From an uncultured Lachnospiraceae bacterium (lineage in GTDB: Bacteria > Bacillota > Clostridia > Lachnospirales > Lachnospiraceae), in assembly GCA_902803155.1 (NCBI GenBank), contig CADCOU010000032.1, positions 1 to 13,110 of the forward strand: a stretch of 13,110 nt of DNA. Direction: 5' to 3'. This document shows, one piece after another, positions 5,757-13,110 of this stretch (its first letter is position 1; every line of letters starts with the position of its first letter). A program made the translations under genes and the position numbers. The notes under the pieces are model-generated. The model worked only from the letters and a program-made list of their open reading frames with translations. It made no database searches and had not been told where the DNA came from.

Positions 5757-8255
5757 TCATTCCTCCGATTGAAACACGATTTTATCTGCCTTCACAGAGC
5801 AGACTACGGTCTGCCCTGATTTAATTTTACCAGATAATAAACTCTCCGCAAGCTCATCTTCGATATCGCTCTGTATGGCCCGCTTCAGCGGCCTTGCCCC
5901 GTACTTCTCGTCGAAGCCCTTCTCTGCGATGCGGTCCCGCACTCTCGGAGTCACCTTCAGGGTGATATCCATCTGGTCCTTCGCCCGCTTTTTCAGGTCT
6001 TTGAGAAGGAGCGTTACGATCTTCTTTATCTCCTCCCTGGAGAGGGAATGGAAGACGATCGTATCGTCGATGCGGTTCAGAAATTCCGGCTTAAAGATCC
6101 TTCGGATCTCTCCCATAACCGACTCCTTCATGGCCTCATAGTTTGCCTTCGCGTCGTCACCGGATCCGAAGCCGAGCCGTTTCGGGTTCAGGATCGCCTG
6201 TGCTCCTGCATTGGAGGTCATGATCAGGATCGTATTTTTAAAATCGACTCTGCGGCCCTGCGAGTCAGTGATATGCCCCTCATCCAGAACCTGCAGGAGG
6301 ATATTGAAGATATCCGGATGGGCTTTCTCGATCTCATCGAAAAGCACCACGCTGTATGGATGCCTCCGGACCTGCTCGGAGAGCTGCCCGCCCTCGTCGT
6401 ATCCCACATATCCCGGCGGCGAGCCGACCAGCTTCGATACATCGAATTTTTCCATGTATTCCGACATGTCCACGCGGATCATGGAAGATTCCGAACCGAA
6501 TACAGTCTCTGCAAGCGCTTTGGAGAGCTCCGTCTTTCCGACTCCGGTGGGTCCCAGAAACAGGAAGGAGCCGATCGGACGTTTCGGATCCTTCAGACCT
6601 GCGCGGCCTCTGCGGATCGCTCTCGCGACGGCGCCGACCGCCTCTTCCTGTCCGATGATCCGGCTGTGGAGGGTCTTTTCCAGGCGGACCAGCCGCCTGC
6701 TTTCGTCCTCCGTAAGCTTCTGTACAGGGATCTTCGTCCATCCGGATACCGTCTGCGCAATATCTTCCGGCGTCACGGTCATTTCCCGCGCCTTTGATCT
6801 GCCGCGCTCCGAAGCCTTCCTGCCGTCCAGTTTCTGCTGCAGTTTCTCCGCCTTCTCATGCAGCTGCCGCGCCCTGCCCATGTCGCCCGATGCGAGAGCT
6901 TCTTCCAGGCCGGCCCGAAGCTCTGAGAGTTCTCTCTCCATCTCCGTGAGTTTCGGACTTGCCTGATAGTAACCGAGCTGTCGCTTCGAGCAGGCTTCGT
7001 CCATGAGGTCTATTGCCTTGTCCGGAAGGAACCGGTCGGAAATATACCGTGCAGACAGGTTCACTGCCGCCTCGAGCGTCTCATCGGGAAGTTTTACTCC
7101 ATGGTGTTTCTCGTACACTTCCCGAAGTCCCTTCAGGATCTCTGTACTCTCTTCGGGAGAAGGCTCTTCGACCAGGATCGGCTGGAATCTGCGCGCCAGT
7201 GCTGCGTCCTTTTCCACATGCTTGCGGTATTCATCGACCGTAGTTGCTCCGATCACCTGGATCTCGCCCCTGGAAAGCATGGGTTTCATGATATTTGCTG
7301 CATCCAGCGCCCCTTCAGAACCACCGGCGCCGATGATCGTATGCAGCTCATCAATGAACAGCAACACATCCGGGGAGCCGGCAGCCTCGCCAAGCACACG
7401 CTTGATACGTTCCTCAAATTCTCCTCTGTACTTGGATCCCGCCACCATGGCAGCCATGTCCAGAGCTACGATCCGCTTGCTGAGAAGCGGTTCCGGGACA
7501 GAACCTCTGACGATCTTCTCCGCCAGACCCTCCACGATCGCCGTCTTGCCTACACCAGGCTCTCCGATCAGGCAGGGATTGTTCTTTGTCCTTCTGCAGA
7601 GGATCTGGCAGATACGGTCTGTCTCGGCTTCGCGGCCGATGATCGGATCGATCTTTCCTTCCCGGACCGCATAGGTCATATCCCTGGAAAACTGGTCGAG
7701 CGTGGGCGTCGGACTGCCCGAACCGCCCGCGGAAGTCTGCGCTGCCATCTGAAGATACTCCGACAGCTGCTCATCCGAAACGCCGATGATGTCCAGAATC
7801 TTGGTATACATCGCCTGGAAATCCACCTGCTGCGTGTGGAGAAGCTTTGCGGCGTTGCAGTCAACGTCTCTCATCAGCGCCAGAAGGATATGTTCTGTTC
7901 CGACATCCCCCGAGAAGAAATAAACAGCCTGTTCTCCTGCCGAACGCAGCGCCATTTCCGCGCGCGGGGTCAGAGCGGTAAACAGATCCTTTTCGGATGC
8001 TTTTCTGCGGCTTTTTTTCTTTCCTGTCCTTTCCTGAACGTTCGGATCGATCAATTTGCGCACAAGTTCTGTAAGCGTTTTCTCATCTATCCCGTATTCC
8101 CGGAGAACCACCCCGGCAGTTCCTTCGCTTTCAGCCGCAAGTCCCAGAAGCAGATATTCGGTACCGACAAGAGCGCTCTTATCTTCTGCTGCTTTCTCTG
8201 CCGCTAACTGCAGCGCACGCATGGCAGCGGCTGTATATTTATTTCTGAGTTCCAT
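5757..8255 (-). CDS. clpC: ClpC-type Clp protease ATP-binding subunit (AAA+ unfoldase)
   Basis: An 832-residue hexameric AAA+ unfoldase that feeds substrates to ClpP in protein quality control and stress responses. The N-domain (about 1-155) has two Clp_N repeats, joined by a strongly basic stretch (about 75-90, GKKKSRRK) that looks longer than usual. AAA domain 1 has Walker A GEPGVGKT at 231-238 and Walker B LLFIDE at 298-303. A short coiled-coil middle domain of ClpC (not ClpB) size lies at about 431-480. AAA domain 2 has Walker A GPTGVGKT at 568-575 and Walker B VVLFDE at 636-641. An LGF tripeptide at 694-696 in the expected loop indicates ClpP docking. These features separate it from ClpB, ClpE (no zinc finger) and ClpX. 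The start has an AGGGAAGG site just upstream. The usual Firmicutes partners ctsR, mcsA and mcsB are not adjacent, and I see no CtsR-type tandem heptamer in the 48-base gap upstream, so regulation probably differs from Bacillus. Confidence 0.96.
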   Translation of the reverse strand: MELRNKYTAAAMRALQLAAEKAAEDKSALVGTEYLLLGLAAESEGTAGVVLREYGIDEKTLTELVRKLIDPNVQERTGKKKSRRKASEKDLFTALTPRAEMALRSAGEQAVYFFSGDVGTEHILLALMRDVDCNAAKLLHTQQVDFQAMYTKILDIIGVSDEQLSEYLQMAAQTSAGGSGSPTPTLDQFSRDMTYAVREGKIDPIIGREAETDRICQILCRRTKNNPCLIGEPGVGKTAIVEGLAEKIVRGSVPEPLLSKRIVALDMAAMVAGSKYRGEFEERIKRVLGEAAGSPDVLLFIDELHTIIGAGGSEGALDAANIMKPMLSRGEIQVIGATTVDEYRKHVEKDAALARRFQPILVEEPSPEESTEILKGLREVYEKHHGVKLPDETLEAAVNLSARYISDRFLPDKAIDLMDEACSKRQLGYYQASPKLTEMERELSELRAGLEEALASGDMGRARQLHEKAEKLQQKLDGRKASERGRSKAREMTVTPEDIAQTVSGWTKIPVQKLTEDESRRLVRLEKTLHSRIIGQEEAVGAVARAIRRGRAGLKDPKRPIGSFLFLGPTGVGKTELSKALAETVFGSESSMIRVDMSEYMEKFDVSKLVGSPPGYVGYDEGGQLSEQVRRHPYSVVLFDEIEKAHPDIFNILLQVLDEGHITDSQGRRVDFKNTILIMTSNAGAQAILNPKRLGFGSGDDAKANYEAMKESVMGEIRRIFKPEFLNRIDDTIVFHSLSREEIKKIVTLLLKDLKKRAKDQMDITLKVTPRVRDRIAEKGFDEKYGARPLKRAIQSDIEDELAESLLSGKIKSGQTVVCSVKADKIVFQSEE

Positions 8256-8282
8256 TTGCCTTCCCTGTTTCCTGGTCTGTCA

Positions 8283-8298
8283 GGCAGGAGCGCCTGCC
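8283..8298 (-). other. Hairpin between the cadherin-like gene and clpC
   Basis: A perfect six-base stem, GGCAGG (8283-8288) with CCTGCC (8293-8298), and a four-base loop, starting five bases after the stop of the upstream gene. TGACAGACC follows instead of a U-run, so it is not a standard terminator. It may stabilise the upstream message 3' end or weaken read-through into clpC. Confidence 0.4.
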
Positions 8299-8303
8299 AT
8301 CGA

Positions 8304-9608
8304 TCAGAGGTCGATCATATCTATCTCGACGTTCTTTCCGCCGGCATTCCTTTGCCCGGACTGATTTTCTGCAGCTGCCGTACTCTTTGCCGCTCTCCCG
8401 GCTGCGGCTTTCTCTGCCGCCGCATCAAGCGCCTTCTCCTGCGCTTCTCTTGCCGCTTCGTTCTGCGCAGCTATCTTCTTTGCCTGTTCTGCCTGCCGTT
8501 TTGCCTCAGCGGCCCGCGCGGAAGCTGCCCTCCTGGCATCCTGTTCCGCTTTTGCCTGTGCTGCGGCTGCTTTCTTCATGGCCTTTGCTTCCGCCTTGTC
8601 GACACGGCTCAGATCCTTTGTCACGTCTTTTGGAACGTTCTGCGTACGGGGCGGCTGTGCCGCGCGGTACATCTTCGTATCATCCGAATGCTGGGATGCT
8701 TTTTTCTGCGGCTGCACAGGAGTCCCAATATGAGGCTCCGTCCAGCTGGCCGGACCTTTTGCAGGTTCTTCGCCCCAGCCGTCGTCCACAGAACTGCTCT
8801 TCTTTGCTTTCTTCGCCTTTGCGCTCTTTTCTTTTCCGGAAGGCGCAGCTTCCTCCTCTTCTCCCCAGTCGCCCCAGCCGTCGGCGCCGACCGGTGCGTT
8901 CACCGGGCCGTTCTTCGTACGGTACGGGTCATTGGCGCGGTATTCACGCAATTCGTGGGACAGGTCCCGTCTGCGGAGAAGCAGCATGATCAGAATAAAC
9001 AGGAAGATGATCGATACTGCAATCAAGCCGTACAGGACATAAGTCAGGACACGGATATGTTCTCTCTGTGCCGTAATCTCTTTCTGAAGCTTCTCGATCG
9101 TATTCTCCGCATCAACCAGGGAGTTCCGGTCAACCTTTACATAGCGCGGATCTTCCGTTTCGACCTCGCTCTGCACCACTTCCGTGTCCATCGTGACCCC
9201 GGAGGAACTCTGATTAGCGGCGATCGCAGCAGCCGGATCCACAGCCCCGCGGGCAGGCGTGACATTCAATACATACTCGATCGCATTCCCGCTCTCGCTG
9301 GTGACCGTGATAACGACTCTTCCGGTCCCGTCTTCATTCAGTGCAGTCCCGGTGATCGAGTTGATTGTTGCACTCGGATTGGTAACACGCGGAGTCAGCT
9401 CCAGTTCAGTCGTCCCCGCCGGGACCTGCACCGAATACTCCCAGATATCATATCGGAAGGTCGGAGATACTTCGGCGCCCTGTGTCTGAATTCCCAGATC
9501 TGCCAGAGAATTATCATCCGATGCGTATGCTGCTCCTGCGAATGAAAGAGTCATCGTCATGGCAAGAAGGATTGCCGCCAGAAGATTCAGCCGTCTAACA
9601 GTGTTCAT
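8304..9608 (-). CDS. Membrane-anchored protein with cadherin-like beta-sandwich domain and charged cytoplasmic tail
   Basis: A 434-residue protein. A signal peptide (1-29, ending A-Y-A before S30) is followed by one cadherin-like beta-sandwich domain (about 31-120; the run WEYSVQVPAGTTELELTPR and later EYVLNVTP is typical of that family). A polar linker with a predicted coiled coil comes at about 160-186, and a single membrane helix at about 187-211 is closed by RRR (212-214). The tail (212-434) should face the cytoplasm. It first holds two acidic WG motifs (GWGDWGEEE and DDGWGEEP), then a TolA-like Ala/Lys/Glu/Gln-rich helix of about 90 residues, and ends with a small acidic/hydrophobic tag (VEIDMIDL). 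The ribosome binding site is GGAGG seven bases before the ATG. It lies 31 bases after purD and 48 before clpC, so it is probably cotranscribed with both. It could link the cell surface to a cytoplasmic partner. The function is unknown; the topology is inferred from sequence. Confidence 0.88.
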   Translation of the reverse strand: MNTVRRLNLLAAILLAMTMTLSFAGAAYASDDNSLADLGIQTQGAEVSPTFRYDIWEYSVQVPAGTTELELTPRVTNPSATINSITGTALNEDGTGRVVITVTSESGNAIEYVLNVTPARGAVDPAAAIAANQSSSGVTMDTEVVQSEVETEDPRYVKVDRNSLVDAENTIEKLQKEITAQREHIRVLTYVLYGLIAVSIIFLFILIMLLLRRRDLSHELREYRANDPYRTKNGPVNAPVGADGWGDWGEEEEAAPSGKEKSAKAKKAKKSSSVDDGWGEEPAKGPASWTEPHIGTPVQPQKKASQHSDDTKMYRAAQPPRTQNVPKDVTKDLSRVDKAEAKAMKKAAAAQAKAEQDARRAASARAAEAKRQAEQAKKIAAQNEAAREAQEKALDAAAEKAAAGRAAKSTAAAENQSGQRNAGGKNVEIDMIDL

Positions 9609-9639
9609 TGTGAAACCTCCAGTAAAGTCTTATCCGAAA

Positions 9640-10914
9640 TTATAGCTCATCGATTGCTTCTGCGATATCGTGTCTCATATACTTGTTGTCAAAGTCAACC
9701 CAGGCGGCGGCTTCGTAAGCTTTTTCCCTTGCATCCTTCAGACTGCTGCCGAGCGCGGATATTCCCAGCACGCGTCCTCCGTTTGTGACGATCTTTCCGT
9801 CCTTCATGGCAGATCCGGCATGAAAGCAGAAACGGTCTTTCTTTCCGGAAAAATGCGCCAGACCTCTGATCTCTTTTCCCTTTTCATAAGCCACCGGGTA
9901 GCCGTCCGATGCAAGAACGACGCATACACACGCTTCTTTCGAAAACGTCAGATCTGTCTTGTCCAGTGTTCCGTCAATGCAGGCTTCAAAAACATCGATA
10001 ATATCGTTTTCCATTCTGGGAAGAACCACCTGTGCTTCGGGATCTCCGAAGCGGCAGTTGTATTCCAGGACTTTCGGACCGTCCGGCGTAAGCATGAGTC
10101 CGAAGAAAATGACCCCTTTGAACTCTCTTCCCTCAGCCTTCATGGCGTCCACGGTAGGCTGGAATATTTTTTCCCGGCAGAACTCCTGCACTTCCTTTGT
10201 GTAAAAAGGACTTGGAGAGAAGTTTCCCATTCCTCCGGTGTTCAGTCCGGTATCTCCGTCGCCGGCTCTCTTGTAGTCCTGCGCCGACGCCATCTCCCGG
10301 ATGTGCGTGCCGTCTACGAAAGTCAGAACGGAGACCTCGCGCCCCGTCATAAACTCTTCGATGACCATCTCGTCTCCGGCAGACCCGAACTTCTTCTCTC
10401 CCATGATCTGTTCGGTTCCCTGCAGCGCTTCCTCCAGAGTTTCACATATAAGGACACCCTTGCCGAGCGCCAGTCCGCTTGCCTTCAGCACGATCGGTAC
10501 TTTCGCACGGCTCTTCAGGTACTCCTTTGCGGCTTCTTTATCCGTGAATGTCTCATACGCTGCAGTCGGGATGCCGTATTTTTTCATCAGATCCTTGGCA
10601 AAGGCCTTGCTTCCTTCGAGGATCGCCGCATTCTTTCTGGGACCGAATACACGGAGCGAACGCGCTTCGAACACATCGACGATGCCGCCGACCAGGGGAT
10701 CATCCATTCCCACAACGGTGAGATCGATTTCATTCGCCGCCGCAAAATCCGCCAGTTCTTCATACTGGTCCGCCTTCAGAGGCACCAGTTCGGCTATCTG
10801 TCCGATCCCGGCATTGCCCGGTGCACAGTACACTTTCTCCACCCTGGGGCTCTGCGCGCATTTCCATGCGATCACATGCTCTCTTCCGCCGCTGCCTACG
10901 ATAAGTACTTTCAT
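9640..10914 (-). CDS. purD: Phosphoribosylamine-glycine ligase (GAR synthetase)
   Basis: Joins phosphoribosylamine and glycine with ATP to make GAR, the second step of IMP synthesis, in the cytoplasm. From the chosen start it is 424 residues, the normal length. An N-terminal GSGGREH motif (7-13) opens the PurD N domain. ATP-grasp features include LKASGLALGKGV, the NTGGMG loop and YNCRFGDPEAQ, a metal-binding segment. The C-terminal PurD domain is present in full. I chose the ATG at 10914 (MKVLIVGSGG) because AGGAGG at 10921-10926 stands six bases ahead. An ATG one codon earlier (10917) is also possible. A longer in-frame opening to 10980 would run into purN and add 22 residues not seen in the family. 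It is the last purine gene of this cluster, separated from purN by 50 bases that carry a hairpin. Confidence 0.96.
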   Translation of the reverse strand: MKVLIVGSGGREHVIAWKCAQSPRVEKVYCAPGNAGIGQIAELVPLKADQYEELADFAAANEIDLTVVGMDDPLVGGIVDVFEARSLRVFGPRKNAAILEGSKAFAKDLMKKYGIPTAAYETFTDKEAAKEYLKSRAKVPIVLKASGLALGKGVLICETLEEALQGTEQIMGEKKFGSAGDEMVIEEFMTGREVSVLTFVDGTHIREMASAQDYKRAGDGDTGLNTGGMGNFSPSPFYTKEVQEFCREKIFQPTVDAMKAEGREFKGVIFFGLMLTPDGPKVLEYNCRFGDPEAQVVLPRMENDIIDVFEACIDGTLDKTDLTFSKEACVCVVLASDGYPVAYEKGKEIRGLAHFSGKKDRFCFHAGSAMKDGKIVTNGGRVLGISALGSSLKDAREKAYEAAAWVDFDNKYMRHDIAEAIDEL

Positions 10915-10920
10915 CATGCT

Positions 10921-10926
10921 CCTCCT
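10921..10926 (-). promoter_or_regulatory. Ribosome binding site that decides the purD start
   Basis: A perfect AGGAGG on the minus strand. It stands three bases before the ATG at 10917 and six before the one at 10914, which excludes the longer opening at 10980 as the main start. Confidence 0.75.
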
Positions 10927-10935
10927 GTATGATCC

Positions 10936-10963
10936 CGAGCCGGCCGCTTCCCTGCCCGGCTCG
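10936..10963 (-). other. Hairpin in the purN-purD gap
   Basis: An eight-base perfect stem, CGAGCCGG (10936-10943) with CCGGCTCG (10956-10963), and a 12-base loop, beginning two bases after the purN stop. The following bases lead straight into the purD ribosome binding site rather than a U-run. It is best seen as an intra-operon structure that could protect the upstream message or set the purN:purD ratio. Confidence 0.45.
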
Positions 10964-10964
10964 C

Positions 10965-11618
10965 TTATGACGGCTGCCACGCTTCATCCGCAGCGGGAAG
11001 TATCGTAACACATCTTCCGTCTATATGCACTCTTTCATGTGCAATCAGCTGTATCGCTTCGGGAAGGATCTTCCATTCAGCCTGCTGCATAATGCGAAGC
11101 TGCAGTTCCTTCGGTGTATCCGAGGACCTGACTTCAACCGCCTTCTGCAGCAGGATCGGTCCCGTATCTGTTCCGGCATCAACGAAATGAACGGTTGCTC
11201 CGGATATGCGGACCCCCCGCTCGAGCGCTGCCTCATGTACCTTCAGGCCATAGAAACCGGTCCCGCAGAATGACGGGATCAGAGAAGGATGTATATTGAT
11301 GATGCGGTTCGGGTATGCCTCCACCATCTGCGGAGGGATCGTACAGAGAAATCCCGCAAGAACCACCAGCTGTGCTCCCGATCTCTGTACTGCTTCCAGG
11401 AGCGCCTGATTAAACTGCTCCCTGGAACCATAGTCCTTCGGAGAAATCGAAAGCGCCGGGATCCCGGCTTTCGACGCCCTCTCAAGTGCATATGCATGTT
11501 TATTGTTGGACAGTACCAGGCTGATCTCCGTATCCGTGATCCTGCCATCCCGGATGGCGTCAATGATCGCCTGCAGGTTGGTTCCGCCGCCTGATACCAG
11601 AACTGCCGTTTTCATCAT
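10965..11618 (-). CDS. purN: Phosphoribosylglycinamide formyltransferase (GAR transformylase)
   Basis: Transfers a formyl group from 10-formyltetrahydrofolate to GAR, giving FGAR. From the chosen start it is 217 residues, within the normal range (about 190-215 plus a short tail). VLVSGGGTN near the start binds the phosphate of GAR. The catalytic asparagine and histidine are in INIHPSL (N108, H110), and the catalytic aspartate is in HFVDAGTDTGP (D147). The ATG at 11618 overlaps the purM stop in an ATGA junction, pointing to translational coupling. GGAG lies five bases ahead. A second ATG follows at once (11615), and an opening at 11633 lies inside purM and lacks a good site. The gene sits between purM and purD in the usual purMND order. 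Confidence 0.96.
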   Translation of the reverse strand: MMKTAVLVSGGGTNLQAIIDAIRDGRITDTEISLVLSNNKHAYALERASKAGIPALSISPKDYGSREQFNQALLEAVQRSGAQLVVLAGFLCTIPPQMVEAYPNRIINIHPSLIPSFCGTGFYGLKVHEAALERGVRISGATVHFVDAGTDTGPILLQKAVEVRSSDTPKELQLRIMQQAEWKILPEAIQLIAHERVHIDGRCVTILPAADEAWQPS

Positions 11619-12652
11619 ACCAGCTCCGCGCATTTCTCACCGTTTTCCACAGATCCGATCACACAGGCGTTCTCCCCTGCCGCCTCCACGGCGCTGACTG
11701 CCGCTTCCGCATCGTCCGGATCCAGGGCCATGACCATACCGATACCCATATTGTAGGTATTGTACATCATGCGCTCTTCGATCTCACCTGCTCTCTGAAG
11801 CATGTTGAAAATCGCCGGTACCTCATAGCTGTCCCTCCGGATCACGGCCTTCACACCCTCCGGAAGCATCCTCGGCACATTTTCATAGAAACCGCCGCCT
11901 GTGATATGGCTGCAGCCTTTGATCGTGATGCCTGCCTCTTTCACAGAGCGGAGCGCTTTCACATAGATCTTCGTCGGGCGGAGCAGGGCTTCGCCGAGTG
12001 TCTCTCCGAGTTCGTCATGGTATGTCTCCAGACTCTCCCTGTTCATCGGAAAAACCTTCCTGACCAGTGAGAACCCGTTACTGTGCACGCCGCTGGACTT
12101 AATTCCCACCAGCACATCTCCGGGGCGGATCGAGCTGCCTGTGATCAGGTTTTTTTTATCGACGACGCCGACTGCAAAACCGGCAAGGTCATATTCATCC
12201 TCCGGATAGAACCCCGGCATCTCCGCGGTCTCTCCTCCGATCAAAGCTGCCCCGGCCTGCACGCAGCCGTCTGAGACTCCTTTCACGATCTGCGCGATCC
12301 TGTCCGGACAGTTCCTGCCGCAGGCGATATAATCCAGGAAAAACAGAGGCTCGCCGCCCGCACACGCGATATCGTTGACGCACATGGCGACACAGTCGAT
12401 GCCAACCGTATCATGACGGTCGAGCAGGAATGCCAGCTTCAGTTTTGTTCCGACACCATCTGTACCGGAGACCAGGGTCGGCTCCTCCATATCCTTGAAC
12501 GCAGCAGCGGAAAACGCGCCTGAAAATCCACCCAGTCCTGTCAGGACCTCCGGACGGTTCGTTCTTTCCACAAACTGCTTCATGAGTCTGACAGACTCAT
12601 ACCCGGCCTCGATGTCAACGCCCGCACTCTTATAGTCCATATATACTGTCAC
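11615..12652 (-). CDS. purM: Phosphoribosylformylglycinamidine cyclo-ligase (AIR synthetase)
   Basis: Closes the imidazole ring of FGAM using ATP to give AIR. With 345 residues it is the usual size. Hallmarks are SGTDGVGTK (62-70), GGETAEMPG (139-147), SSGVHSNGFS and HITGGGF, all belonging to the PurM/SelD fold. The preferred start is GTG at 12652 (TVYMDYKSAGVDIEAGYE), which has AAGGA five bases upstream. An in-frame ATG at 12640 starts at MDYKSAGVDI, closer to the usual N-terminus, but its best Shine-Dalgarno match lies about eleven bases away; it cannot be excluded. The 3' end overlaps purN by four bases, and the 5' end is 18 bases from purE, so this is a tight operon. Confidence 0.96.
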   Translation of the reverse strand: MTVYMDYKSAGVDIEAGYESVRLMKQFVERTNRPEVLTGLGGFSGAFSAAAFKDMEEPTLVSGTDGVGTKLKLAFLLDRHDTVGIDCVAMCVNDIACAGGEPLFFLDYIACGRNCPDRIAQIVKGVSDGCVQAGAALIGGETAEMPGFYPEDEYDLAGFAVGVVDKKNLITGSSIRPGDVLVGIKSSGVHSNGFSLVRKVFPMNRESLETYHDELGETLGEALLRPTKIYVKALRSVKEAGITIKGCSHITGGGFYENVPRMLPEGVKAVIRRDSYEVPAIFNMLQRAGEIEERMMYNTYNMGIGMVMALDPDDAEAAVSAVEAAGENACVIGSVENGEKCAELV

Positions 12653-12670
12653 TCCATTCCTTCTTCTTTT

Positions 12671-13110
12671 TTATTTTTTGTACAGCCTGTATCCGTATTC
12701 TTTCAGCTTCCGGTCCTTTTCCTGCACTTCAGCGCACATTTTCGAAGAGTATTCCTTCAGCTTTGCCAGAAGCGCCGGGTTGCTCACGGCAAGCATCTTT
12801 ACGGCAAGCAGCCCTGCATTTTTCCCTCCGCCGATCGCAACCGTCGCAACCGGAATTCCGGGAGGCATCTGTACGATAGAGTACAGGCTGTCCTTTCCCC
12901 CAAGGGATGCTGTATGCATGGGAACGCCGATCACCGGCAGCGGGAACAGCGCCGCGCACATGCCGGGCAGATGAGCCGCCATACCCGCTCCGGCAATAAT
13001 CACCTTCAGACCTCTCTCTTCCGCGCCTTTTGCGTATTCAAAGAACACATCCGGTTCCCTGTGCGCGGAGATGATCGTCATCTCATAGTCTATGCCGAAT
13101 TCTTCCAGGA
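12671..13110 (-). CDS. purE: N5-carboxyaminoimidazole ribonucleotide mutase, 5' end outside the window
   Basis: Class I PurE, which moves the carboxyl group of N5-CAIR to give CAIR (the step after PurM, working with PurK). The frame is open to the window edge, where LEEFGIDYE leads into MTIISAHREP. Family members have about 20 more residues before this point (the GSDSD phosphate loop), so the internal ATG at 13081 is not the start. Visible motifs are SAHR with the catalytic histidine, GAGMAAHLPG and PVIGVPM. The C-terminus (GYRLYKK) is complete. It precedes purM by 18 bases. Any purine-responsive regulation, such as a guanine-type riboswitch or PurR site, would lie upstream and is not seen here. 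Confidence 0.95.
   Translation of the reverse strand, partial: LEEFGIDYEMTIISAHREPDVFFEYAKGAEERGLKVIIAGAGMAAHLPGMCAALFPLPVIGVPMHTASLGGKDSLYSIVQMPPGIPVATVAIGGGKNAGLLAVKMLAVSNPALLAKLKEYSSKMCAEVQEKDRKLKEYGYRLYKK

Noticed and set aside
8256..8303. CtsR or CIRCE operator before clpC
   Set aside because: I looked for tandem GGTCAAA heptamers and for the GAGTGCTAA/TTAGCACTC repeat and found neither.
10980..10980. Longer purD start
   Set aside because: It would run into purN, lacks a good ribosome binding site and adds residues not found in the family.

Overview
The window is a compact stretch of bacterial chromosome in which every gene I can support is on the minus strand. Codon use, strong AGGAGG-type ribosome binding sites, moderate GC content (a little above half, by eye), and the content (NhaC-family antiporter, RadA, ClpC with its two-repeat N domain, the small ClpC-adjacent protein, a cadherin-like beta-sandwich membrane protein and a clustered pur operon) suggest a Bacillota/Clostridia genome. 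My best guess is Lachnospiraceae or a close gut relative. I see no phage, IS, CRISPR, tRNA or rRNA.

In the direction of transcription (from high to low coordinates) the layout is as follows. (1) Purine biosynthesis: purE (5' end cut off by the window edge), purM, purN and purD, closely packed. purM and purN overlap by four bases, and purN and purD are separated by about 50 bases holding a GC-rich hairpin. (2) Only 31 bases after purD comes a secreted/anchored protein: signal peptide, cadherin-like domain, one membrane helix and a long charged Ala/Lys-rich cytoplasmic tail. (3) clpC follows after 48 bases, then a 137-residue conserved protein that starts 3 bases after the clpC stop. (4) A 170-base gap contains four successive inverted repeats, some mutually exclusive. 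(5) A TrpF-like barrel protein lacking the catalytic cysteine, a PfkB-family sugar kinase, radA and an NhaC-type antiporter run closely behind one another. (6) A 222-base gap holds the best promoter of the window and a structured leader. (7) The window ends inside a small two-helix membrane protein.

The pur genes carry out consecutive or near-consecutive steps of IMP synthesis: PurD makes GAR, PurN formylates it, PurM closes the AIR ring and PurE makes CAIR. ClpC and RadA are an ancestral Firmicutes neighbourhood (ctsR-mcsA-mcsB-clpC-radA in Bacillus). Here the ctsR/mcsAB genes are not next to clpC, and four other genes lie between clpC and radA. I found no confident intrinsic terminator. Hairpins at junctions lack a U-tract, so read-through over long distances is plausible.

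The most interesting items are the catalytically altered TrpF-like protein paired with a divergent PfkB kinase (a possible uncharacterised sugar-phosphate pathway), the small protein translationally coupled to clpC, the array of alternative hairpins between these two groups, and the cadherin-like membrane protein set between purD and clpC. Most of the remainder is ordinary housekeeping sequence.
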